Shown piece by piece: positions 48,151 through 58,236 of a stretch of DNA of 64,000 nt (position 1 is the first letter of the stretch; the number at the start of each line of letters is the position of its first letter). The translations under genes and the position numbers were made by a program. The notes below the pieces were generated by a model. That model was not told where the DNA came from. It saw only the letters and a program-made list of their open reading frames with translations, and did not search any database. The stretch comes from Entrophospora sp. SA101 (Eukaryota; Glomeromycota; Glomeromycetes; Entrophosporales; Entrophosporaceae): positions 55,639 through 119,638 of the forward strand of contig CAUDNR010000225.1 in assembly GCA_958430865.1 (NCBI GenBank). The letters are read 5' to 3'.

Positions 48151-48395
48151 AACAATATTCTGTTGGCCACCCATTATTAGAAATACATGCTTCAATTCTT
48201 CTCGACATACTTTCAATGAGGTTATGTGACATACCCTGAAGAATTTGAGACCATTCTTATTTCATTGCAGCCTCCAACTCTATTGCGATTTTGGATGATT
48301 TTCTCGTTTTTTCAATCTCTTTACTAATTCACTCCATAAATGCTCAATTGGATTAAGATCAGAATATTGGGATGGCCAATTAGACCATACTATAT
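48151..48395 (-). pseudogene. Tc1-like transposase, catalytic end remnant
   Basis: The minus strand reads WSNWPSQYSDLNPIEHLWSE, then LVKRLKK, a stop, and further on MSHNLIESMSRRIEACISNN followed by GWPTEYC. 'WPSQSxDLNPIEHLWxxL' is the hallmark around the last acidic residue of the Tc1 DDE/D triad, and 'SMxRRxxAxIxxxGxxTxY' is the usual C-terminus. In-frame stops separate the blocks, and the upstream two acids are not recognisable. It is a dead copy. Confidence 0.8.
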
Positions 48396-49105
48396 GTTAT
48401 TCCATTCTATCTCAAGCGTGATGATCTGGACCATGCTTTCCCTTTATAAAGTTTGCCGTCGACAGAGATGACTGATTTGGACTTGGTTGCTTTGGAAATA
48501 CCAGCGTTTCTAGCGATATCAGTGTTGTATTAACACGTGATTCCTGCAATTAGAGTCGGAGATCAGGTGATTGTATGTTTTCCACTCCAAGGTGAAATAC
48601 GAGGTGGAGTTTTTGTTAACTTCCGAAGACTTACACAGAACCCAGTAATTCCCAAAAGGTGAACATGTGACCTAGTCTCTCGTATTTTCTTATTTGAATT
48701 TTTATTTATATTCATATTTTATTATTATTATTTAAATTAAAATTGGTGGAACAAAAATATTTAATTTAAGAGAAAAGATTAAGGATTTTGTTGATGATAA
48801 TTTTATGTGCGAACCAATGAATGATTCTTATGTAATTTGCTTCGGGTCCTAATAAATTCATTTGTTTTGGATTCCAATGGTTTAAATATTGATTTTAGAG
48901 GACCTTTGGATAAAAGGAAAAAGGAGGTAGTGCAGCACATAGTTTTGTATGGAGATATTTCGAAGAAATATAAATATATTCATTTACTAGAAGGAATTAA
49001 AAAATATCACGCATTTTTATGAATAATCGACTATTTAATCAGCTAAAAAAAATTTGATCAACTAATAGACGGCTAAGGATTTCTTTGACCGATTCCAATC
49101 TCTAC

Positions 49106-49987
49106 TACTACAAAGTTGCAATAACATATTTACCATTACTATGTTACCCCCCAAAATTGGACGCAAATTTAAAATGAACGAATTGGAAGATTTATTTATT
49201 ATCATCCGTAACAATAATAATAATTTTTTTTTTTTATAGTTACGTAACAATTCTTTAATCATTAAAAACAACAATAATTTTTTACAAATTTTTTAATCAT
49301 TAATATTAATACTTATCGTATCACGATTTAACTGATACTAATTAAAAATCTTGATTTAACGGATCGAGGTTTAATAATATAATAAATTCTTCTCGATATA
49401 ACGCATTTCTTGAAGAAATTGTCTATTTCACAACTTTAAATTCACGTGGCCGCGAAAAGTTCAGCGACCAAGTGACTTGCGCTATATATAATACATTTTT
49501 ATTCCACCTGTAAATTTGCATCTCTGATCATATCTTATATCCAATATTTATTTCTCATAAAAAAATCTCAATCATTCTTCACATCATCTCCTGCAATTTA
49601 ATAACTTTTTATTAGCTAAACAACATCAATATAAAATGTAAAATAACCAATCAATTAATTACATTCATAGATGTTGGCTGAAATTACTCCTCTTAGTAAA
49701 TGACTGTTGTCGAATCCGAAATTCCAAAATAGCTTTCCTAATTAATTCCAAAGTTATTTGAACTCAATGAATCAAATAGTATAGTTATTCATATAAAGAG
49801 TATTAATAATTACAGCAAATAACTTTCATCCAATCAAGCAATACAAATTCCCTCTCTAATTTAAATGATTATTATTTAAATTTAGTAAATAACTTTATTA
49901 GCATTGATCCTGACTTTCTGTTTCCTATGTAATATATAGGATCAGCCAGCTTTGAAACCGTATATTACCATATTTAGAGGGATTTAC
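49106..49987. other. Promoter region of the PDCD7-like gene
   Basis: AT-rich, with a T-rich stretch and a patch of higher GC near 49445-49490 ('cacgtggccgcgaaaagttc') that includes CACGTG. A CACGTG palindrome can bind bHLH factors, but this is only a sequence match. Short frames at 49062-49274 are not convincing. An upstream non-coding or short first exon for PDCD7 is possible. Confidence 0.35.
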
Positions 49988-51660
49988 ATGATTTATCCAT
50001 TTTGGCCCTGGTATTCCGATCAAATTCTAAAAATGCAAGTTAATCCTGTTATCAATAGTATTAATAATAACAATAACACCAACAATTTGCTCTCTTTTCA
50101 ACAAACAACGTCGCCAATATTACATGAAAATGACATTAGACCACCAGGAGTAGTCGCAACAACTACCACGCCAACTAACGGTCTGTCTTATTTTAGTTGG
50201 CGTTTGTTTGTTCACTTTTGATTCATTTTTTTAATCTATCTAATTATCTGATCAAATTGCTTATTTAGAACAAGAATGGTTAAAATTATGGATTAAAGCA
50301 CGAAATATCAAATTTTATAATAGTAATAATGATAATGATAATGACAATGATAAATCATTATCGTCATCATTAACCAGATCTTTACCAAATATCAATGATT
50401 CTAGATTAAAAATACTTAAAACAAATGAATTATTACAACAAACTAAAAATCAATTGGAAGAATTGAAAAAAAGACTTCAAAAAAAAAATGATGACGGTGA
50501 TGTTGTTGCTGTTAGTGAAGGCGAATGGAAGATAAAAGTAGAAGAATTTGAAAATAAAAAGGTTTGTTTTAGATTTTTTTGATTTTTTTTTTTGAAAAAA
50601 AGAAAAATAATAATTATTTTATATATTTTTTAGAAAGCTTTGGAGAAAAATTTATCAGAAATTTTTGATAAGAAATTTAAAGAAGATCTTAAAACAAAAT
50701 TAAACAAGATAAGAAGACACCAGGTATTGAATCAAATAATAATTAATTAACAATTAATCAATTAATTAATTTGCCTTATTTGCTTTTGATTTATTTGATT
50801 ATTGTTGTTGTCTAAAGAAATGGAATAAAAAACATATTAAAAAATTACAAATGATACGAGATGAACGACAAAGTAGACGAGAAACATTACATAAAACCAT
50901 AGACGAATGGAGAACAGAATGGATAGCGAAAGATTTAGCACTTAAACGAGTAATTAACTAATTAATTAATCTCATTCATATCCACAATTTATTATTATTA
51001 TTTATTTATTCAATTATTCAGTTTTTTTAAAATATAATAATTCAACTTTCTATATATATATGTGTGTATCAGGAACAAGCAAGAAAAAAAGAAGCTGAAA
51101 AAAGATTTCAAATAGCTGAATTTAATAAAAACAAACATAAAGAACTTAAAAAAATATTAGAAAAGGTTAGACAATTAAGAGATTTACGTCGTGAACGATT
51201 TAAACGAGAAGGTCATTTCTTTCCGGAAGAGGATGACGAATTTTTCAATAGAATAGCATCACTGAATGATGTAATGAATGAAGAGGAAGCTAGACTGGAT
51301 CAGGAGAGAGATGCGGCTGCTGAACATAAACGAAATGAAACTATCGATGCCGGGATGAAAGAACGTGAACGTGAAAGAGATCCTGTCTATGAGTACTGGC
51401 ATCAAGCTGAAATTGATCTTGATAGTTTGGTTTCTATAAGGTACATATATACATATACATTTACAATTATATATACTCAATTACAAACATATATTTTTAG
51501 GTATAAGTGGGATGCTTATATAGTACCTCCAGGTACAAATGGAGCATCGTGTATACCTCCAACATTTGTACAACCATCACCACCTGCGAATTATATATGG
51601 GCATCTTGTCTTACACATGGAATTGATCATCACGAATCAAACCAACAACATGACAGATAA
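49988..51660 (+). CDS. PDCD7: PDCD7-like U11/U12 snRNP 59K protein
   Basis: Exons 49988-50180, 50269-50561, 50634-50723, 50818-50949, 51073-51440, 51501-51660 give 411 residues. After a Pro/Asn/Thr-rich N-terminus come EQEWLKLWIKAR and long charged coiled coils (EELKKRLQKK; QARKKEAEKRFQIAEFNKNK; ELKKILEKVRQLRDLRRERF). The family's C-terminal block follows: SIRYKWDAYIVPPGTNGASC then IPPTFVQPSPPANYIWAS, matching 'IRhdWDqYLVPsd..g..iPpgWvlPplPsndiWA' of PDCD7. PDCD7 binds the 65K protein in the U11/U12 di-snRNP of the minor spliceosome. The start is the first ATG in the frame; the frame is open 36 bases further upstream, so an earlier exon cannot be excluded. Confidence 0.85.
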
Positions 51661-51892
51661 TATAATTCTATTATTAATTATTTATTATCATTATATTAAT
51701 ATTAACCCACCTACCCCCACCCATTAAATGTTAAAATATACAATTTATAAATAAAAAAATCATCTTCAATCTATTCTATGGTCCAGCAATACCTTCTTCT
51801 ACTATCTCATCACCTTCTATACTTAAATCAATATCAGCTCTATCAATATTTTTGGATTGGATTTTTTCTAATTGTTCTTTAATACCAGTATA
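51661..51892. other. Convergent 3' spacer
   Basis: Between the stops of PDCD7 (+) and the glycosyltransferase (-). 'aataaaaaaat' near 51750 may be a polyadenylation signal for PDCD7. Coding-looking acidic words continue for about 120 bases past the glycosyltransferase stop on the minus strand, but in-frame stops prevent extension. Confidence 0.4.
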
Positions 51893-53904
51893 TTAGAAAT
51901 TAGGATCTATATAATCAACCACATCGTTATCATCCATGGTTTCATAAGGAATCGTTGTCGTAGTTTCCTCGGCAACTTCATTACTAACTACATCATTTGC
52001 TATCGCATCATCTAAAATTGTTACTAGTCCTGGTTCTGGTTCTGTTACCGGCGTTACATCATTTATCGTTTCAACTGTAACAATATTTTCTTCGGCTTCT
52101 GTTATAGTATCTTCTATTGTTTGATCTACTTTAAAATCATTATCATCTTCATCCATAATTTTGAAGCTTTCTGTTGTTAAAGTTTCTACCGCTGCTAAAA
52201 CTTTCGAGGTTGAAGACGTCATCGTTGCTATTGATGGTGATGCTGTTGGTGCATGAGCCAATTTTTTGGCTTTTAAATCATCATCATTTTTTATTGGATG
52301 TCCAAAAGGAACACCTTTCGATAATTTTATTCTTTTTTTCATCAACTTCTCGATTAATGGTTCATATTTTCCTCCAATACCATATAATTTTTCTAAATCT
52401 TTTAATTTATGTATTTCATCAACTTCTCCAATTGTAATGGCATCAGCAAATGTTTGTCCATTGGTGTTTCCATCATCAAATTGTCTTTCAGGATTAACCA
52501 TATTCTCCCAACTTGCATCATCATCAGGTCTTATATATAAAAATTCATAACCTGTTCCATTAATAAGACTCTCACATCCATTAAAACTTGGAACATATTT
52601 ATTTAAACACCTTTCTAATGCTAAATCTTCTGTCATAGTTTCGTCATCTTCTAAACAAAATGGCAAATGTGGTCCAATTATTGCTAAAAGATATTTATTC
52701 ATTATGTAACCTATAAAAATTGCGCGAGATAAATAAAAAATCTTTTCTCATCGTTTATAATAAAAAATAATTTTATTATTACGTCATTTACCTGGACCTT
52801 TCCAACAAAATTTTTTGTTTGTATCAAAATCAACATCAGGATGTCCAATCAACCTAGGTTTAAATGGAGGCTTGTAATTTGAGAGTAGATTAAGAAGACG
52901 TGGCAATTGAACAAAAGTTTTATCTGAAATTTTTAGGAAATAATCGTAATGATCAAGATGATATTCATAAAGGAAGTGTAACGCCTTAAACAAAATAATA
53001 AATAAAGAATATATATTAGTATTATTTCTTCCAAAAACAAAAAAAAAAAAACAAGATAAATTTACCTTTGTAAGATTTTTAAATTCCTTTTGCATTTCAT
53101 TTAATTCGTATGGTTCTTTAAATACCATTGTTTGTTCAAGTAGTTCTCTCATCATTTCTTTTAAATCATCTTTTTTTTGTGGAATTTTATTTTCTTCGGT
53201 TGAATTTTCTAAATCATTTAATCCAGATTTTTTGTCATTGCTTGTTTTATCAATGACATTTTCTTTGCTTGTAAAGACTGGTACATTGGGCCACCCAAAA
53301 TTTTTTAAAGTATCTTCGGAAGTCGCAAACCATAAATCTACACTTAATGATTTATTTTTTTTGGCTATTTTTCCCCAAGTTTCCACAATTGCTTTATTAT
53401 ATGTTCCAATTGATGAGTTGGACGATGGTAATATTAAGATTGCAAGTTTTTTTGGATAATTGTCTGTAAAAGTTGAAAATTGAGGCGGTGGTCGTTGTGG
53501 TTGTGCTTGTTGCGGTATTGAATGACTATTAAAAATATCATTATTATTTAAAAAGTCAATATTCTGCTCATTGATTAATTAAAGTTTTAAAATTTACAAT
53601 AACAATAATTTATAATTTATAATATTCACCCTGTTAATGCGGGTGTTTCCTCAAAAGGATCTATTTCACGTGCAAATTTTATCTTTACCATCACTATTAT
53701 GAGTATAATCAAACCAAAAGTTATATAACTCCATTTGCGTCTAATGAAATGAGGAAATGTTCTTGAAGGCTGTCTAAAGTTATTATATGAAGAGGAAATC
53801 TGTAGTGGATAATAATGAGCGTAAGCTGTAGATCTTAATGAGTTGATTGAGGATTGAATTCGATTTAATAAATTGTTAGGAGGAATCTTTATTTTTTCAT
53901 CCAT
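51893..53904 (-). CDS. C1GALT-like type II glycosyltransferase (GT31)
   Basis: Exons 53904-53630, 53525-53066, 52984-52792, 52710-51893 give 581 residues. A ~58-residue cytosolic N-terminus precedes one membrane helix (YITFGLIILIIVMV), then a luminal stem: a Golgi type II layout. The catalytic part resembles core-1 beta-1,3-galactosyltransferases: KLAILILPSSNSSIGTYNKA, WGKIAKKNKSLSVDLWFATS, YFLKISDKTFV, FCWKGPGYIMNK and DDETMTEDLALERCLNKY. The usual metal-binding 'FLKADDDTYV' reads FLKISDKTFV, so two of three aspartates are replaced. 'GPGY' and 'EDLALxxC' are kept. An acidic Thr/Glu-rich tail of ~120 residues follows the domain. Either activity uses another ligand set or the protein is a non-catalytic relative. 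Confidence 0.8.
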
Positions 53905-54349
53905 TATTATATAATTTTTTTATTCTCCTTTTGGATAAAATTTCATTTATGTTAAAAATAGAGTGAAGGAAGTTAGTTTAATTTATTATGGAATAAATTA
54001 ATATTAATAATAATAATTGATAACTTAATACGGGTCAATAAAAAATAATATAAATAAAGTCGTTTTGACCAATAGTAAATTAGCTAGTGAATTTTTTGAA
54101 TCTTTGAACTCCCTGCAATTTTTAACCATATTAAGTGTGATTTGAACATAAAATTTATACATAAATACATGATGCATTTTTGAATGAATTGAGTGAAACC
54201 AAATTTTTAAACTTTGTCAGTAACGAGACAATTAACCACCCTAGGCATTAATATTATAAATATTTTTTTCTCGAAAATTGCAATTCCATTTTCATTTTGT
54301 AGTATACGATTGCAATTTTAAATTTTTTTAAATTACTTTCAATTTAATA
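53905..54349. promoter_or_regulatory. Shared divergent promoter region
   Basis: 445 bases separate the start codons of the glycosyltransferase (-) and the LIM protein (+), so both promoters must lie here. It is AT-rich. I see no element that can be named with confidence. Confidence 0.5.
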
Positions 54350-55525
54350 ATGTCTTCTTCACGCTGGGGTGGTACTCCTCAATGTCCTCGCTGTCAAAAG
54401 GCAGTATATATGGCTGAACAAGTAAATTAAATAAGAAATGCTTATAAGTAAAATTATTGATTTCGAATTCTTTAAAAATATTTAACAAATTGATATTTTT
54501 AAAAAAGGCCATTGGACCCAATGGAGCATGGCACAAAACTTGTTTAGCTTGCATTGTAAGGATTCATTCGTATCCAACCTAATTTAATGTGTTCAATTTC
54601 GATAATATTAATTTTTATTATTATTACAAAAGGATTGCAATAAACGATTGGATTCATTCACACTCGCAGAACATGAAGGAGAGGTAAATCATTAAATTTT
54701 TTATATTATTGAACTTGATTGATTGATTACTCCATAAAAATTATTAATTTTTTCTTTCAAAAGGCATATTGCAAAGTTTGTCATGGACGTCGTTATGGAC
54801 CTAAAGGTTTATCATCATTATTATTTGAAATAATTAATAAAAAATAATATTGAATAATTTACAAAATAATAATTTTGAAAATTATTTTATTTTATTTCTA
54901 AAGGTTATGGTTTTGCATCAGGCTCATCTTTCTTGAGTACAGACAAACCATTAAAATCAAGATCAATGACCACACTAGTTAATGATCAGACATCAAACCT
55001 CGATAGATTATCGTCATCCCCGCCTACTTCTCCATCAAGTCCATCACTTGGATTTTTTAGTTCTAGGCCTCAATCACCTAAAGGACCTAGACGTGCTTTC
55101 ACTCTACCAAATAATAATGATATATGTCCACGTTGTTCAAAAGCTGTTTATGCCGCAGAAGCTGTAAATATTAAGAATTTAAAATTTTAATTTATATTAG
55201 ATATATAAAAGTAAAATTAATGTTTATTTTATTTTATTTTATATTTTTAGGTGATGGGAGCTGGTATAAAATATCATAAATTGTGTTTACGTTGTATCAA
55301 ATGTAGTAAACTCTTAGATTCTACAAATATAACTGATAGAGAAGGGAAGATTTATTGTAGAGCTTGTTATTCAAGAGATTTTGGACCAAAGGTTTATATA
55401 TATATATATATTTAAAGGAGAAACAAAAGAACAAAAATATTTATTGTTATTATTATTTTGATTTTTAGGGTTATGGTTATGGTGGAGGTGCTGCATTTCT
55501 AACTACCGAAGGAACAGCAAGATAA
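54350..55525 (+). CDS. Two-LIM-domain protein, CRP-like
   Basis: Exons 54350-54421, 54508-54555, 54633-54683, 54764-54806, 54904-55163, 55251-55391, 55469-55525 give 223 residues. LIM 1 (~12-67): CPRC, WHKTCLACIDC, CKVCHGRRYGPKG. LIM 2 (~140-200): CPRCSKAVYAAEA, YHKLCLRCIKC, CRACYSRDFGPKG. Each is followed by a glycine-rich 'YGFASG' or 'YGYGGGAA' motif, as in cysteine-rich proteins (CRP) that bind actin-crosslinking partners. The linker (~75-135) is Ser/Pro-rich (SSPPTSPSSPSLGFFSSRP) and a likely phosphorylation target. All zinc ligands appear present. The two domains are similar in sequence and probably arose by internal duplication. Confidence 0.9.
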
Positions 55526-56057
55526 ATTATACTTGATTTTTCGGGGGGAGGTAAATTTATTACATATTATATATTTTTATTACATATTATATATTTTATT
55601 ACATATTACATATTTTTACTATATTATCATCATTTTATTATCATTTTTTTATTATTATATAATATTAGAAAAATTTGTACTTTATAAATAATTTTTTGCA
55701 AATCTTCTATATACAGTATATATTATTTTTTATTTTATGTAATTAACAAACAATTTAGTTTTGAAAGAAGGAACATTGTATTTAATTAATGTTTTAATAA
55801 TAATATTTTTGGATATAAAAATATTTATAATTAGTGTATATATATATATGTGTGCGTTTGAAAAGCCTTCTTTAATTAGATTATGAATTTTTTTTTGGTT
55901 TAATGAATTTCCCTTATCATTAATAAAGAATTTATTTATTTTAATATAAAAAATGATACATTATTAAAAAAAAACTTCTTGAAACATCAAATTATCATTA
56001 TCATCGACGACATTATTATATTGAAACTATCAACCTTTAGTTATATATTAATTGATT
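55526..56057. other. Convergent 3' spacer
   Basis: Between the LIM gene stop (+) and the SR gene stop (-). It contains three 'ttacatattatatattttta' repeats at about 55558-55615 and several 'aataaa'-like signals on both strands. No gene is seen. Confidence 0.4.
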
Positions 56058-58236
56058 TCACATTGAATCAGCAGCTTCAAGTTCCCTATTTATAAATAAA
56101 TAAAATCAATCATTAGATTTAATAATCATAATTTCCCTTTTTCAATCGAGAATAATATTAATTAGACATATAAACAAACAATAAAACTTAACTTACTTTT
56201 CATCATCGTCTTGAACAATATGTTCTTCACTTTTAGAAGGACTTTGTTTAGGACTATTATGAGATTCATCATTCCCATTTCTATCACCGTTTCCATTTTT
56301 ATCATCGTTTAAATTTCCATCATCGTTTACATTTTTATCATCATTTACATTTCCTTTTTCATTTCCATTTTCATTGGGTGGTGGTGGTGAAGAAGATCGG
56401 GAGCGAGTTCTTGACCGAGAATTGTTGTTATCTTTTCCATTATCAGAAGGTGATCTAGACCTTGAATCTGAATGACGATGGCGTGGAGATCGAGAAGGGG
56501 AATGGTGACGCCTTGAATGTCTAGGGTGAGGAGATCGTGAACGACGACGATAATCTCGATCATAATTATGATCAGAATCGTTATTCTACAAACGTTTACA
56601 TTATAAATTTGGGTTGTAAACTAACGTTATTAAAAAAAGAACAACTATGATAACAAAAGAAAATATTTTTATTCACCGATGCTTCATGAAGAATGATGCG
56701 TTTTCCTTTTAGTTCTACATTGTCGAGTTTCCTAATAGCATTTTTCATGTCATCATAAGAAGAAAATTCAACAACACTATTATAGGAAAATATTAAAAAA
56801 ACATTAATTAAAATATGGATTAAAAATAAATAATAAATAAATAAAATAAATACCCTTCACCAATACGATCTTTATGACAATCTGCAAAAGTTACTTCGCC
56901 GGCTTTTCGCATTAGGTCCTTAAGATCCTTTTAAATGAATGGTAGAGTAGAGAGAGGTGGAAGTTGAGAATATGGTAAATGGACGATGTTCTTCATAGAT
57001 GTTAAGATCCCCTAAGACTCTTGTATTAATTATTCCATATAAGAACCAAAATGGAAGGAACAAGAGATGGTGGATCCATAGACAGCAGCAGCAGCAGTGA
57101 TGATAGTAGTAGTAGTATCAGCAGTAGTAGTAGAAAATAGAAAATGCAAATGGCAACCCAAATCATAGATCGAAATTTAACCATATTTTCGGTAGGAAAT
57201 ATAAAGAATCCTTATTTTTAAATTACTGTGACCCTCAATCTCCTTATTTCCTGACATATAATATTATGTGGTTAAATTTGCATTATACAATAATAATGAT
57301 TATGATTATAATTATGATGATGATGATTGATTGATTGATTGATTATTTTTTTTTTGAAGGAATATTTATGGAAAAGATATGATAAATAAACCCACAAATA
57401 GACATTCTCAAAGAAAAGACCAAAACATCAAGTCAAATTAACCAACCAACCAACGAGAGCATAATAGGGGATAAGAGAGATATATAACCAAATCCAATAT
57501 CAATCTTGTAGAAAAACCAATAATTATACAAGTGCTGTAGGTACATATATGCACATATATGTATATATGTTTTGAATTTTGGAAAATGTTTGCATACCTG
57601 CCAGCTACAACTTGAAGACAAGTTTTCCACAATCAATCTACATTGAGGATTTCTTTGAGGCGGTGCAAATCTATTGATAATACATATTTTTTTTTTGAAA
57701 ATTAATTAATTGAATATAATAAATATATTAGTAGGTATTAAAAAAAATTTATTTAAACATAATAAACAAATGATTATAAAACTCTTTATGGCTTATACCT
57801 TCCACGATCTCTATCATCTCTGCGACGATCATCTCTATCTCTATCTCTATCTCTATCTCGGTCCCTACGATCATCTCTGTCTCTGTCCCTACGATCGTCT
57901 CTATCATGTCTTCTACGTTCTCCTCTAGCATATTCAACAATTAATCTATTATTTATTATTAAATTTGTAAAAAAAAAAAATTAATTTTTATCCTTATTAA
58001 TTAAATGATAAAAATATGAATAAAATTAAAATCATTCCATACTTTTCACCCATAAAACTTTTACCATTAAAGGCGTAAACCACATCATCAGCATCACGAT
58101 GGTCACGAAACTCTACAAAGCCAAACCCATTCATCAATTTTATTTCTCTAATACTACCATAACCACGAAAAAGTTTTTCAACATCACGTTCACGGGCGTC
58201 TCTAGAGAGACGACCAATATAAATCCTGGTTGCCAT
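56058..58236 (-). CDS. SR splicing factor with two RRMs (Srp2/SRSF4-6 type)
   Basis: Exons 58236-58043, 57945-57799, 57670-57598, 56927-56854, 56776-56677, 56585-56197, 56085-56058 give 334 residues. RRM1 (~1-75) has [20 protein letters not shown] (RNP2) and GFGFVEF (RNP1). An Arg/Asp-repeat linker ([12 protein letters not shown]) follows. RRM2 (~115-195) has [20 protein letters not shown], the SWQDLKD motif that marks the pseudo-RRM of SR proteins, and [10 protein letters not shown]. The C-terminus is an RS domain ([20 protein letters not shown]) and then a repeated NDDKNGN acidic tail. SR proteins bind exonic enhancers and recruit U1 and U2AF. The intron splitting the SWQ|DLK motif is 670 bases, far longer than the others. 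Confidence 0.92.

Larger units (their letters stand above)
47535..49105. mobile_element. Decayed DNA transposon with inverted ends
   Basis: 'gattggaatcgactattttagtcaacta' at about 47537 has a counterpart in the reverse complement of about 49060-49105 ('gattggaatcggtc', then 'ttagttgatcaaatttttttta'). Both ends also carry inner 'tcgattaaa..ttttttgatcaac' words. The ends are imperfect and scrambled inside, so the element is old. Between them lie transposase remnants of two types (47629-47860 and 48151-48395), suggesting nested insertions. Confidence 0.45.
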
